From Atherix ibis (taxonomy: Eukaryota > Arthropoda > Insecta > Diptera > Athericidae), in the NCBI GenBank assembly GCA_958298945.1, contig OY282607.1:29458500-29522499 (forward strand): DNA of 64,000 bases, written 5' to 3'. Below, piece after piece: positions 45,035 to 55,777 of this stretch. Made by a program: the position numbers and the translations under genes. Within the stretch, counting starts at the first letter, position 1. Each line of letters opens with the position of its first letter. The notes below the pieces were generated by a model. It had not been told where the DNA came from and searched no databases. It worked only from the letters and a program-made list of their open reading frames with translations.

Positions 45035-46223
45035 CCAGGTGTATAAGCTTAAATCCGCTGTTTGGTCATAGATGGCGACAGTGAGCGTATTAAGCTACCA
45101 TGGGTACGCCATACTTTTTTTTATGAGTTTGACATCTGTCAATATTAATCAGTGTACATTGTCAGCAATTTCGTACAACAACATTTGGTAATCATGTCTA
45201 GTTTTGTGCCAGAAAAAGAGCATATGCGGGAAGCTCTGCTTTTTTGCTTCAATTCGAAAAAATCGGCTGCCGAATCTCATCGAATGCTTATGGAGGCCTA
45301 TGGTGACAGTGCTTTATCGGAAACAACGTGTCGAGATTGGTTTCGTCAGTTCAAAGACGGCAATTTTGACTTGTGGGACAAAAAGCGCAAAAATCGGTCT
45401 AGGAAGGTTGAGGACCATAAATTGCAGGCTCTTTTGGATGAAGACGATACCCAATCGCAAAAAATGCTCGCGGAGCAATTGGGTATTATTCAACCAGCCA
45501 TTTACATGCATTTGCGTGCCATGGGGAAGATTGAAAAGATCAGAAAATGGGTGCCGCATGAATTGAACGATAGGCAGATGGAGCGACGCCAAAACGCATG
45601 TGAAATCTTCCTCGCCAGACAAAAAAGAAAGTCGTTCCTGCATCGGATTGTGACAGGCGATGAAAAGTGGATATATTCCGAGAATCCTAAACGCAAAAAA
45701 TCGTGGATTGATCCCGGCCAACCATCAACATCTTCCCCAAGACCAAATCACTTCAGACGGAAGACGATGCTGTGCGTTTGGTGGGATCAGCAAGGTATCG
45801 TCTACTATGATATGTTGAAACCTGGTGAAACTGTCAATTCCCACCGCTACCACCAACAACTGATCAAATTGCACCGTGCTCTGCGTGAAAAAAGGATGGA
45901 TTATCAATAAAGACATAACAAGCTGATTTTTCTCCACGACAACGCACCATCTCACACGTCAAAAATGGTCCGAAACTACTTGGAGACACTCAACTTGGAG
46001 ACCTGGCTCCTTCTGACTACAACCTGTTTTCGTCGATGGGCCACGCGCTCGCTGAGCAGCACTTCGATTCTTACGAAGACGTCCGAAAATGGCTTGATAA
46101 GAGATGGGAAAAATGTATAGCTAGCGAGGGCAAGTACTTTGAATAAATTTGTTTTTGCTTTCTATGAAAAAAAACATGTGTTTTTTTGACTTAAAAGCAG
46201 CGGATTTAAGCTTATACACTTGG
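45035..46223 (+). mobile_element. Mos1-like mariner copy B with both TIRs and TA duplication
   Basis: 5' TIR CCAGGTGTATAAGCTTAAAT at 45035 and 3' TIR GGATTTAAGCTTATACACTT ending at 46223 are inverted copies over about 26 bp. TA flanks both ends. 1,189 bp, shortened by internal deletions. Confidence 0.95.
45194..46146 (+). pseudogene. mariner transposase, best-preserved Mos1-like copy
   Basis: ATG at 45194 opens MSSFVPEKEHMREALLFCFN and stays open for 238 codons through the DNA-binding domain, HELNDRQMERRQNACEI and VTGDEKWIYS (first catalytic Asp intact). A TAA follows RMDYQ. Beyond it IFLHDNAPSHTSKMVRNYLE carries the second Asp. Then a deletion joins LNLE to DLAPSDYN (third Asp kept, the VLPHPxYSP stretch lost), and a second deletion removes the part between KWLD and RWEKCIASEGKYFE. 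The three catalytic residues are present in the DNA but not in one frame. Confidence 0.93.
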
Positions 46224-46796
46224 TACTTTTTAAAATTCTCAGTTAGCACCCTTAATTGTAATTTATGACCATACAAATTTATTTAAATATTAAATAATTC
46301 AAATAATGTAAAATTTAAATATTTTACAATGAAATTATAAGCAAATTAATTGATTCTAAAGTTTTCTATTTGATCCATTTTCAAGTTTATAAAGGATCGA
46401 AAGAATTTACTGGAATTTCAAATGATTTTTATGAATTAAAAATAAATAAACATTTAAATTAATTGTCCAATCTTTAATTTTATAGATTATAATTTGTAAT
46501 AATTTTTTTGAATGGTAAAAACTAATTTAAAATTTTGGAGAAAGTAAAATAAATTTAATAATAAAGAAAGGAGAATTAGTAAAAATTATTATGGACGTTT
46601 ATGTGAAATTCAATAACACTCTTACAACTATTATAATTTCAATTTAATAGTGCAATTTTCAATTTCGAATATATTCAAAATAGTATAAATTAAATTTGTA
46701 TTTTAATAATTTTCAAAAGTGACATAAACTATAATATTTTTGTTTAATGTATTTTCTTCGCAAACAAACATATTTTATTTGATATAAATTGCCCCA
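46224..46796. other. AT-rich spacer between mariner fragments
   Basis: Nothing recognised. Confidence 0.6.
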
Positions 46797-46900
46797 GAGA
46801 TAGGAAAAATGTGTAGCTAGCGAGAGCAAGTACTTTGAATAAAGTTGTTTTTACTTTCTATGAAAAAAACGTGTTTTTTAACTAATTAAAAATTTTTTTT
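46797..46900 (+). pseudogene. 3' end fragment of the Mos1-like mariner
   Basis: The bases GATAGGAAAAATGTGTAGCT at about 46799 and the following AGTACTTTGAATAAA match the last codons (RWEKCVASxxKYFE) and 3' UTR of the copies at 2252 and 45035. Similarity continues to about 46878 and then runs into the fold-back at 46901. Confidence 0.75.
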
Positions 46901-47015
46901 TTATAATCGATAAATGTTTACGCATATAAGGTATATAAGCTTAAATCCGCTGTGTTTTTAAACAGCGGATTTAAGCTTATCTACCTTATATGCGTAAACA
47001 TTTATCGATTTATAA
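46901..47015. repeat. fold-back containing a mariner TIR plus flanking DNA
   Basis: Arms 46901-46953 and 46962-47015 are inverted copies with one mismatch and one indel; the spacer is 8 bp. The inner half of each arm is the mariner TIR (TATAAGCTTAAATCCGCTGT). The outer half (ATCGATAAATGTTTACGCAT) lies beyond the TIR end, so non-element DNA is duplicated as well. Confidence 0.93.
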
Positions 47016-47155
47016 CGCTGAAAGAATTTTTCCAAAATTTAGTTTTTTGTTGAATTTGCACAACTTTTCTGCTACATTTCGTATTCCCCTCCATATGGCT
47101 TACACAATAGTGTCTTCTAGACGTACAGTATAAGTTTCAAGCTCGTCCGGTATTT

Positions 47156-47895
47156 ACAAGATTCTATAGAGCGTGCTAAGTGAACTTAAAATATAAGTTA
47201 TTAAGTGAAGAAAATGGAACAGGGAAATTTGGAGTAACCATATGCCATCAAGCTTTGTGTGTTCGCGAGTGTGACTTACAAAAAGTTGTAATGAGCCTAT
47301 GGGCTTATCTAGAGCATACGTATTTTGGTGGCATAAGTCGTTTTTGAAAAGGCGAGAAGCAGTGGAAGATGAACTTCACTCGGGGAGGACATCTTATCTT
47401 TTTACAAATAAGTCCTTGAGAGACTCAAAAAAGGGTATTCACTATGACAACACCTCTGCTTGATGATTTTTCCCATAAAACCCTTTTCATTGAAAAAATT
47501 GGGGAAAATTTGTTTTTATTAGAAAAAAGGCTCAAAAGAGGGTATTCACTATAACAAAAACTTTTGCTTGATGGCCTTTCATCAACCAGGAGTTTTTGTT
47601 AGTTCTTGCGGTTAACCAACCCCCTCCCTCCCCCCCTTAATTTTACGTTTACAAGTCCATATGAATATTTTTGTTTTCTAAGATTAAAAAATACTTAAAA
47701 ACACGTTATCTTGATACTGTCGATAATATCCAAAGGGCTATAACTGAGGAACTGAAGGCAATTCCAGTTGAAGCCTCTCAATACTGTGCGTAAAGGAACT
47801 AAATTAAAGAGGATAACATTGATATATGAAAATAAATTTAAAATTGGTGCAATAAAAAAAAAAAACAATCACATTATTTTTTCTGTCACTCCTCG
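47156..47895 (+). mobile_element. decayed mariner remnant (lineage of 6378 and 10528)
   Basis: Reads NEPMGLSRAYVFWWHKSFLK then RREAVEDELHSGRTS (N-terminal linker, near 47290-47400). Near 47710 it reads TVDNIQRAITEELKAIPVEA, the C-terminus, then EDNIDI. The catalytic core between them is replaced by unrelated sequence containing two similar blocks beginning AAAGGGTATTCACTATGACA (47433) and AGAGGGTATTCACTATAACA (47535). The right end TTTCTGTCACTCCTCG at 47895 is followed by TA and looks like a 3' TIR. The left TIR was not found. Confidence 0.7.
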
Positions 47896-49458
47896 TAATT
47901 AAAATTATCCTTTTCGAAATCTGGACTTATTTGTTTAAATGCAATAGTTTTTGATTAATTTAACTAGATTGGCATAGAAGAAAATAAAAAAAAACTCATT
48001 AATAAATTTAAAAATAGGATTTTTTTGGATAAACAGAAGCAATCGTTATAATAACGATAGAGAAAATATATCGCCATAATTCTTATAATACAAAATATTA
48101 GACAAATTAGCTTAATTATTAAATTCATCGCAACATGCATAAAAAACTCCTACAAACTGTTCATAAAAAATATTATTTGGTATTATTTTCATGAAGCATT
48201 ATTTAGTGAGGAACATAATAATTTTAGTACATTAAGTTTTCTTTATTTTATTGTATGAAAAAATATTTTAATAACTTTTCATAACTAAATTTATACTGTT
48301 TTTTAAGTTCTGACAGTTTTTTTTTCGAATTTAATTTTAAAAAGGAAAAAAAATTAATAATTTACTTGATTAAATTTAGAATTTTTGCAGAACAATTTTC
48401 AAATAAAAAGACTTAATAAGATTTATTTATTAAATATTTTTTATTAGGTTATATGAATAAAGGAAATTATAAAAAAATTATAAAATTTTAACAACTAATT
48501 TTATACGTAATAAAATCTAAGAAATTCTTGTAACAAAATTTCAATATTAAATATATTCTCAAAAAAAAAAATTATTTTATGGTCTGTTTATTTTGTTTTT
48601 AGTTCATACATAAAATTTCAAATTTATAAAATTATTGAAAAAAAATTCCACACTTTTGCTATAAAACTCCACTTGACTTACTTACTATCGATTATTTCGA
48701 ATATTATTAATAAAAATTTACTATTTAAACCCATTTATTTAATAAACACTTATATAGTATGTAAAAAAAAAGAAATTTTCATTTTATATTTTATAATTTT
48801 AATGATTAAAAGATAAAAATCGCACTAAACAGAATACATATTTAAAAAGAAAGAAACACCGCAAAACAGTATTTTCCCATATCATAACACTAATATTGAG
48901 AAACAGGTGAGTAAGGGCCATATTCCCATAATGATATTCGTTATTTTTTTTTTTTACATTAATTAAAATTCTTCTTTTTCTTTTCTTAAATAACATATTG
49001 CTCATCTTTCATCTATACAACTTATCGTTTTTATATTGTTATTTATAATAAACAAAATCCAAAAAAAAATAATAATAAATATTTAACAGGTACACTCAGT
49101 GTATGGACAGAAAAAAGTGAAAAGTTCAACTTTCTTTTTCAATAAAGAAAACAGATAAATGTTTTTTTTTTTTTTTGTTGATTAATTTTACCTTCGAATG
49201 CACAATTATGAACATTTCTTATTAATTATATTGTACTTAATATAAATTTCTTTTATTTTTTTTAAACTTCAACATTTTTAATTCATAAAATATGAACATT
49301 TACACTTAAAATATGTGAGAATAATTTCCCATTAATTTAAAAGTAAGTACAACAAAAAAAATTTCTACTCCAGTTTTCACTTGAAAATGCATCTGAACCC
49401 TTTCGTATGACCTAGATTTATGCATTTTTGTTACCGGGTTCGTTAATAATTATAGACG
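47896..49458. other. AT-rich intergenic DNA
   Basis: Nothing recognised; homopolymer-rich. Confidence 0.6.
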
Positions 49459-49728
49459 TTAAGGTATTTTGCTAAATTTATTTTTTATGGGCACGAACTT
49501 GTACATGTTCACGGGCAACAGATACTTTTGACGGTATTGGTCATGCATGGAAATTGCCTGAGCCCAACCTTGATCTTGGAATGCCATATACGAAAATGAT
49601 TGTGTGGTGCCTTTACCATCGTGATAGTGAAAGTGTTGTACAAGCAGAAATTCCCAAAAACAGATCCGATCTACCAAGTAAGGTGGATTCACCATATTCG
49701 AGATTTGTATCAATAATACAGCATGCAA
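49459..49728 (-). CDS. unidentified open frame, possible 3' exon
   Basis: On the - strand 89 codons run to a TAA at 49459 with a mixed, protein-like composition unusual for this region (YMAFQDQGWAQAISMHDQYR then QKYLLPVNMYKFVPIKN). No family recognised. The opposite strand is also open for 60 codons, so at least one is a shadow. A possible 5' exon lies at 50114-50212. Confidence 0.3.
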   Translation of the reverse strand: MHAVLLIQISNMVNPPYLVDRICFWEFLLVQHFHYHDGKGTTQSFSYMAFQDQGWAQAISMHDQYRQKYLLPVNMYKFVPIKNKFSKIP

Positions 49729-50113
49729 AAAATTAATTTTTCTTTTAAGTTTTTATTTTGTTTTTGAAAAAAAAAATCAGTTGAGTTTTGAACACACACT
49801 TGGTGGAGTCATTAATTGGTCATGGGTGAGATTTTCTTCTGGCCAAAAGTTAACGTAAACAATTGTGGTTATTAAAATGAGAAGAAAATAAATCCAAAGT
49901 TAAGTGATTATCCATCAATAAAAATTGATCTTATGAGTATACTCGTTAGAAGATTTAATAGAAATATGTCGAAGGAACTGGTAAAAAGATTTAAAAAAAA
50001 AATTAAAGAAAAAAAAAACAAAATAATACGAAAGAAGAAATTATGGACTAACTGACAATAACGGAAATAAGTCTAGAGTCTTGAACACTTTCACCTGTTG
50101 CTGCAATCCATGA

Positions 50114-50212
50114 TCATCTTGTGCGCACTCCGTAGTACTCGAAATATGATTGGTTATTCAAGAGATTGAAGATCAATTCAGGTATATCGGATTGTTCAAC
50201 TCGACTTGCCAT
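50114..50212 (-). CDS. unidentified short open frame, possible 5' exon
   Basis: ATG at 50212 (- strand) opens MASRVEQSDIPELIFNLL followed by NNQSYFEYYGVRTR and TGA. Composition is protein-like. A good donor (GCAACAG|GTGAAAGT) lies about 24 bases past the stop but out of reach of this frame. It could be the damaged first exon of the gene suggested at 49459. Low confidence. Confidence 0.25.
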   Translation of the reverse strand: MASRVEQSDIPELIFNLLNNQSYFEYYGVRTR

Positions 50213-51517
50213 TATATTATTACGATTTGTTATTTTTATTATATTTATTTGCTACTCTCTATTTGATTTTATTTGTCTTCGTGCGTACCAAAGTTGTTTT
50301 ATTTAACTATTGCCTCAATAATGGATAAATACCATTCTTCAATAGACCGACCTACTGTCAATATCAATTAAGGCAGAACCTCAAAGGCCTAACACCTTTG
50401 AGCTAGTTATTTACCTTCGTTTTTTTTTGTTGTTGTTGTTATTACTACTTCCACTATAATCAAATAAAAATGTCAAGTTTTTAATATAGCGGATGTGATC
50501 GGATCAGTAGAAAGTGAAATCTGGCAATTATTATTTTGAATATTACAACTCTTATGCCAATATAATTTACTACTCATGATAGTAGTAAATGGCCTCTGTT
50601 TAATTTTAAAACAAATAGATTAAAAAAAATATAAGCAAAATGCGGAAGATTTATCTGTTAAGTTTGTAATTATTTAGATTAGTTGAAGTGTTGAATAATA
50701 TCAGACAAAATGTCGACAATTAATACAATTTCTCAATATAGTTTTTTATACTTTGTGCATTTTTGTTGAAATATTTAATCTTATAATTTTTCTGTAATAA
50801 GTTTTTTCGGCTTGTATTATGCTTGAAGATATTTTATCTATCATCTTCTATCTTTTAATATTATTTTAATGTAAATATTTTTGTTTCTTCTATTATCTAA
50901 GTGATCGTTGTTAATGTAGAAAAATTTAATTTCCTTTTTTTCCATAAAAAAATGGCCACCTCCTTTCGTATATCCTTTTAGTGATATTTTTTTTTTGTAA
51001 GATTTCAACTTTAGAACGGAATGTGCAAAAATTTTATCAAGAATTACTTCAAAAGAATTGAGATCTGCCAAAAGTTTTGTGATAATTATTTAAATAATAT
51101 TATATATTATATATAATGGCAAAATATGAAAAATATAACAAAATAAACTATTTATTACAATATAATCTAAATCAAAAATATATTTGGTTTAATGTAACTT
51201 TCCAAAGTACAAATTGGATAACCCTTTATCTAAACATATTTTGAAGTTACTCTACGATGTATTGATTGAAAGTGTTAAGAAAAGTAAAAGCTTTAAACTT
51301 TCAGACCTTTACCACTTCTACTATTTTTCAAATAACCTTTTTCTATCGAACATTTTTCATTGTAACTAATCATATTCAAACAAGTAATAATTAAAACTAA
51401 CTGAAATTTAGATTATACCAGTAACTCTATTTACTATCTTTTCTTTTCCAAAAAAAAACTACAACAACTTTCATTTCACTTATGAATATGAAAAGAATAA
51501 TAATAAAAAAATCAACA

Positions 51518-51520
<3 letters not shown>

Positions 51521-51549
<29 letters not shown>

Positions 51550-51552
51550 GAA
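51521..51552 (+). repeat. (AAT)n microsatellite
   Basis: About ten uninterrupted AAT units. Confidence 0.9.
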
Positions 51553-51741
51553 TAATCGAGTAAACTGTCTTATATTTATGCTATCTTTTGATAGAAAAAT
51601 CTTTTCATTTATCACATTTATTATTTCGGTTTTGTGTTGGAAAAAGTATGCCATTTTAGTTCTTTATAAATTCAAATCGAACATTTTAGAAAGTTTTCAA
51701 AGATATTATTCTTAAAAATTTGTGCTAGAAAATTTAAATGA

Positions 51742-51808
51742 AAGTACATATGTGTATACACTCATACATAGAAATTTTTCCATAAGTACATATGTGTATA
51801 CACTCATA
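51742..51808 (+). repeat. 25-bp direct repeat, period 42
   Basis: AAGTACATATGTGTATACAC followed by TCATA occurs at 51742-51766 and, identically, at 51784-51808. Confidence 0.9.
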
Positions 51809-52934
51809 AAATGAAATTATTTCTTTCCATTTATTAGATCAACATTTTTAATATAAAATAATTTTGTTATTTTTGGAAAATGTTTTTTTTTCTTCATATT
51901 TTTGGCTTTCTTTTAGATATGATTTTTCTGTCTAAAATAAAAAAAAAAATTAGTACATAAAATCAATAAATAGACTTCAATTATTTATTATGGATAAATA
52001 TAAAATTTCTCATATTAAATATACATTAAATATTATAAAAAGTTCACCTTCTTTTATCTATAAAGTATATGCTCATAAACAGAATAATCATGAATACTAA
52101 TCTCACCAATCATATGAGTATATTCAGTGGTATGTGCATGAATATTTATTTACCTTTCGAATAATAGTAATTTTTTTGTAGCACGAGTAACTATCAGTGC
52201 ATTAAGTAGACCAGTTAGATACTACTTATTTGACTATTATAGCATCTTATAAATTTTAACTTAGATTATGGTAAAATTGAATTTTTTTATATTCAATTAT
52301 TTTCTATTTGTTAATGCAAACTAATAGATAGCTTTTCTTGCATGAAATGAAAATATAGGTAAACTTGGTATTTTTTTACTGGGCTATTATCTCCCCTCCC
52401 TCTTCAAAAATATTAACTATATTATCTCCAAAGTATATTTGATATTCTATTGAATTTTTAACTAAAATTAATTATACAAAAAAAAAAAATTAAGCTGAAA
52501 CAAAATTAGGTCAAAACAATTTCTGTATTATTTTTTTAAAAAGGTTTTAATATAAAAAAAATTTGACTATAATTTTTGAGATCATTAAAAATGCTTAAGA
52601 GCCTTTAGTATTTTTATAAAAAGTGTTGATTAACAAAAAAAATGTATATTGGGACAAAATTGATATTAGAACCTCCAGAAAATTTAATTGTGTCTTTTTT
52701 AGAAAATTAAGAAAATAATGAATTGAAAATATTTTACTCTTAAATTAATAAATTATTTTTTTTAAATTTTTTTATACTTTCTATTCTAAAGATTTTAATA
52801 AAATTCTAGCAACACAACTGACGGATTATCCACTTTGACAATTTTTTACAATAAGTAATTTGGAAAGTACAACTTATTTTATTTAACAATTTTTAAAAGA
52901 TGCAATTATTTACTCTAATGTTTATTTAAATATA

Positions 52935-53562
52935 CCAGGTGTATAAGCTTAAATCCGCTCTTTGGTCATAGAGAGAGTGAGTGAGCGTATTAGGCTACCA
53001 TGGGCACGCCATACCCTTTTTTTGTGAGTTTGACAGCTGTCAACATTAATCAGTGCACATTGCCAGCAATTTCGTGCAACAACCTACATTTTTCCTTTGG
53101 TTATCATGTCTAGTTTTGTGCCAGAAAAAAAACATAAGCGGGAAGCTCTGCTTTTCTGCTTCAATTCGAAAAAATCGGCTGCCGAATCTCATCGAATGCT
53201 TATGGAGACCTATGGTGACAGTGCTTTATCGGAAACAATGTGACCAGATTGGTTTCGTCGGTTCAAAGACGGCAATTTTGACTTGTGAGACAAAAAGCGT
53301 GAAAATCGGTCTAGGAAGATTGAGGGCCATCAATTGCAGGGTCTTTTGAATGAAGACGATACCCAATCGCAAAAAATGCTCGCGGAGCAATTGGGTGTTA
53401 CTCAACCAGCCATTTCCATGCGTCTGCGTGCCATGGGGAGGATTGAAAAGATCGGAAAATGGGTGTCGCATGAATTGAACGATAGGCAGATGGAGCGACG
53501 CCAAAACACATGTGAAATCTTGCTCGCCAGACAAAAAAGAAACTCGTTCCTGCATCGGATTG
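52935..53562 (+). mobile_element. Mos1-like mariner copy C, 5' half only
   Basis: TIR CCAGGTGTATAAGCTTAAAT at 52935 after a TA. The coding part starts at ATG 53106 (MSSFVPEKKHKREALLF) and keeps one frame to HRI at about 53562, with two in-frame TGA stops (after SETM and after NFDL). Similarity ends just before the TGDEKW motif, so all catalytic residues and the 3' TIR are missing. Confidence 0.9.
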
Positions 53563-55259
53563 AAACTTTCATGTAACAATTGCATCTGCGAACAGGAAAA
53601 CTCATAAGAGAAGCCATTGTATCCGCAAAAAGTATTTAATAAAAGTATTCCTAAACTTGAAGATGTTAATCTGTTGTAGCTTCAACAAAATAACATTATA
53701 AGCTACACAGTATGATCAATTTTGGCTTTATTGTGCCAAAATTCTGCAAGATGCCTAACTTCGAAAAGAAGTTTTGTGACAGCCATTAAAATAATTCCAA
53801 AGTTTCATCAATATAATAAATTTTTATTATTAATCAATATAATTTCGAAATCTAAATTAATTTTATTTGACTAAGTTCTACAAGTTTTTGTTTATTTATA
53901 ATTTTTGAAAATATTTAACATTAAGAAAAATTAAACTAAATTGAAAATTTAATTAATTAAAGTATTACTTCCAGTCTAGATAAAATTTTTGGGATTTATA
54001 CGAATAAATTGATCTCAAAATCATAATTTTTATTCAACATTTGATTACAAAAAAAAGTTTTCTTTTTTATTACAATAATACTTCATTAAAACTATTCAAT
54101 TCGCTCAAAAAAATAAATAAAAATACTCAAATTGAAAACAACTTTACTATAATTTTATAATTTGTTCCGCATTAATAAGTAAATAATTATTATTTAGTCA
54201 CTAAATTAAAAATGAAAAAAATTAGATAATTTAAATAAATAAAAAACAAAATTCTCCTAAATTGTTAAATTTAATTAGTTTTTGTTAAACATTAAATAAA
54301 AACCAATTTTCATGAAAATCTAAACAAAAATCAAGCTAATCGTTACCGCAAAAAAAGAGCCTTTCAATATTAAGACAAAAATATATAATCAAAAACCCCA
54401 TGTAAAACAAGTAAAAATAATAATCACTGTTTGTTTAGATTTGGAATTTGATTAATCGTTGAAAATTATCGATTTAATTAAAAAAAAAAATCTTTTTTTC
54501 CCTACCCCGCCCCGAAATTTTTGGTTTACATTTCATGCGGTCTTTCGAGGCTGCGCATACTGTCAATTTGCTTTAATTTACCGTCAAGGAAATGAATGAA
54601 TTTTTCCGTGGTTTAGAATATGAAAATTTTTCTTACTAACCCAGTTTTATGACTCATGCTGTGAAGTTTATTATTAAAAACAAACAAAAAAAAATAAAGA
54701 AAAATGCTTGGTTTTACTACTTTTAGGTAGTTTTCATTTTTTACTATTATTTGAAGTACATAAAATTTGTAGTGATTTTCTGTGGGCGATATATACTCGT
54801 ATATTATTTATACTAAGAAATATAGTTTGTGCTATACTAAAAATTTTTGCAAGGGAACGTTTATTTCCGGTTAGAGAAAATCTAAAAACTCATACGGTCG
54901 GTAAAATTACAAAGGGATATTTTAGTATCACGACTAACATTCAACGACTGTCAGTCAAAAATGTAAATGATTAATTAAATTGGAAAGATTTATACTAAAA
55001 TGTATTTAGTAATGGACGTGTTGTACGATAACAACTAGTAGGAAAAATTATATTTCACCATTTATAAATTTTCTTATACTAAGAATAATTTCTATTTATA
55101 ATTTTCGTTTCGGTAAAAGTAACACAAATTTTTGATTTATTGATATTTTAATTGCAGACGAACACTTTATGAATCTTTTTTTTTATTCTCAAATAACAAA
55201 TATGATAATTTTTTTATAAAAATTTCAATTAAGTTTACTAAAAATATTTTTCATCTATA
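53563..55259. other. AT-rich intergenic DNA
   Basis: No gene recognised. Two less AT-rich patches (53563-53650 and 54500-54610) have no identifiable content. Confidence 0.55.
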
Positions 55260-55762
55260 AGATATGCTCCGCTATTTGACTAAGCAGGGTAGCGCCATTT
55301 GTACAAAAAAAATTTGGCCTATACCAAAAGGACCTCACTGCAGGGATATCAGAAACAGAGCAGATTTTATTTCGTCGGTACTCGATGGAAAAACTGTCAA
55401 AATATGATCAACAGATCCACCGTCTGCTCATAGACTTTTACACCCATCTACAAATCCTTGAGAAAATTTGGCACCCCAGAAAAATTAATTAGACTGACTA
55501 GGCTGACCATGACTAGTATGAGATAAAGGGTAAAAGCGACCGAATTACTTTTAGAGCCATTTAACATCTGCAAACGTCTCCGGGAAGGACATACACGTAC
55601 TTTTGTGCGTTCTCTTTTATCTGGCGTTGGAAAAAATTACGAGTATTTATAACACATAATACACTTCCCTTATTAATTTTGATCAAATTTAAGATATTAT
55701 GTCTCGATCAGATTGACGAGAGGCTTTAGTTTGGGCTGCACATAAATGAAGGCAAAACAATG

Positions 55763-55777
55763 TATGTGGTGTGTCGG
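55763..55777 (+). repeat. target site duplication, left copy
   Basis: TATGTGGTGTGTCGG, identical to 58067-58081. The two copies bracket the inner retrotransposon. Confidence 0.92.

Larger units (their letters stand above)
50213..52934. other. AT-rich intergenic DNA with simple repeats
   Basis: No gene seen. Contains an (AAT)n tract at 51521-51552 and a 25-bp direct repeat (51742 and 51784). Open frames through the AAT tract are artefacts. Confidence 0.6.

Noticed and set aside
51427..51715. Open frames on both strands across the AAT tract
   Set aside because: Poly-Ile and poly-Asn runs come from the microsatellite.
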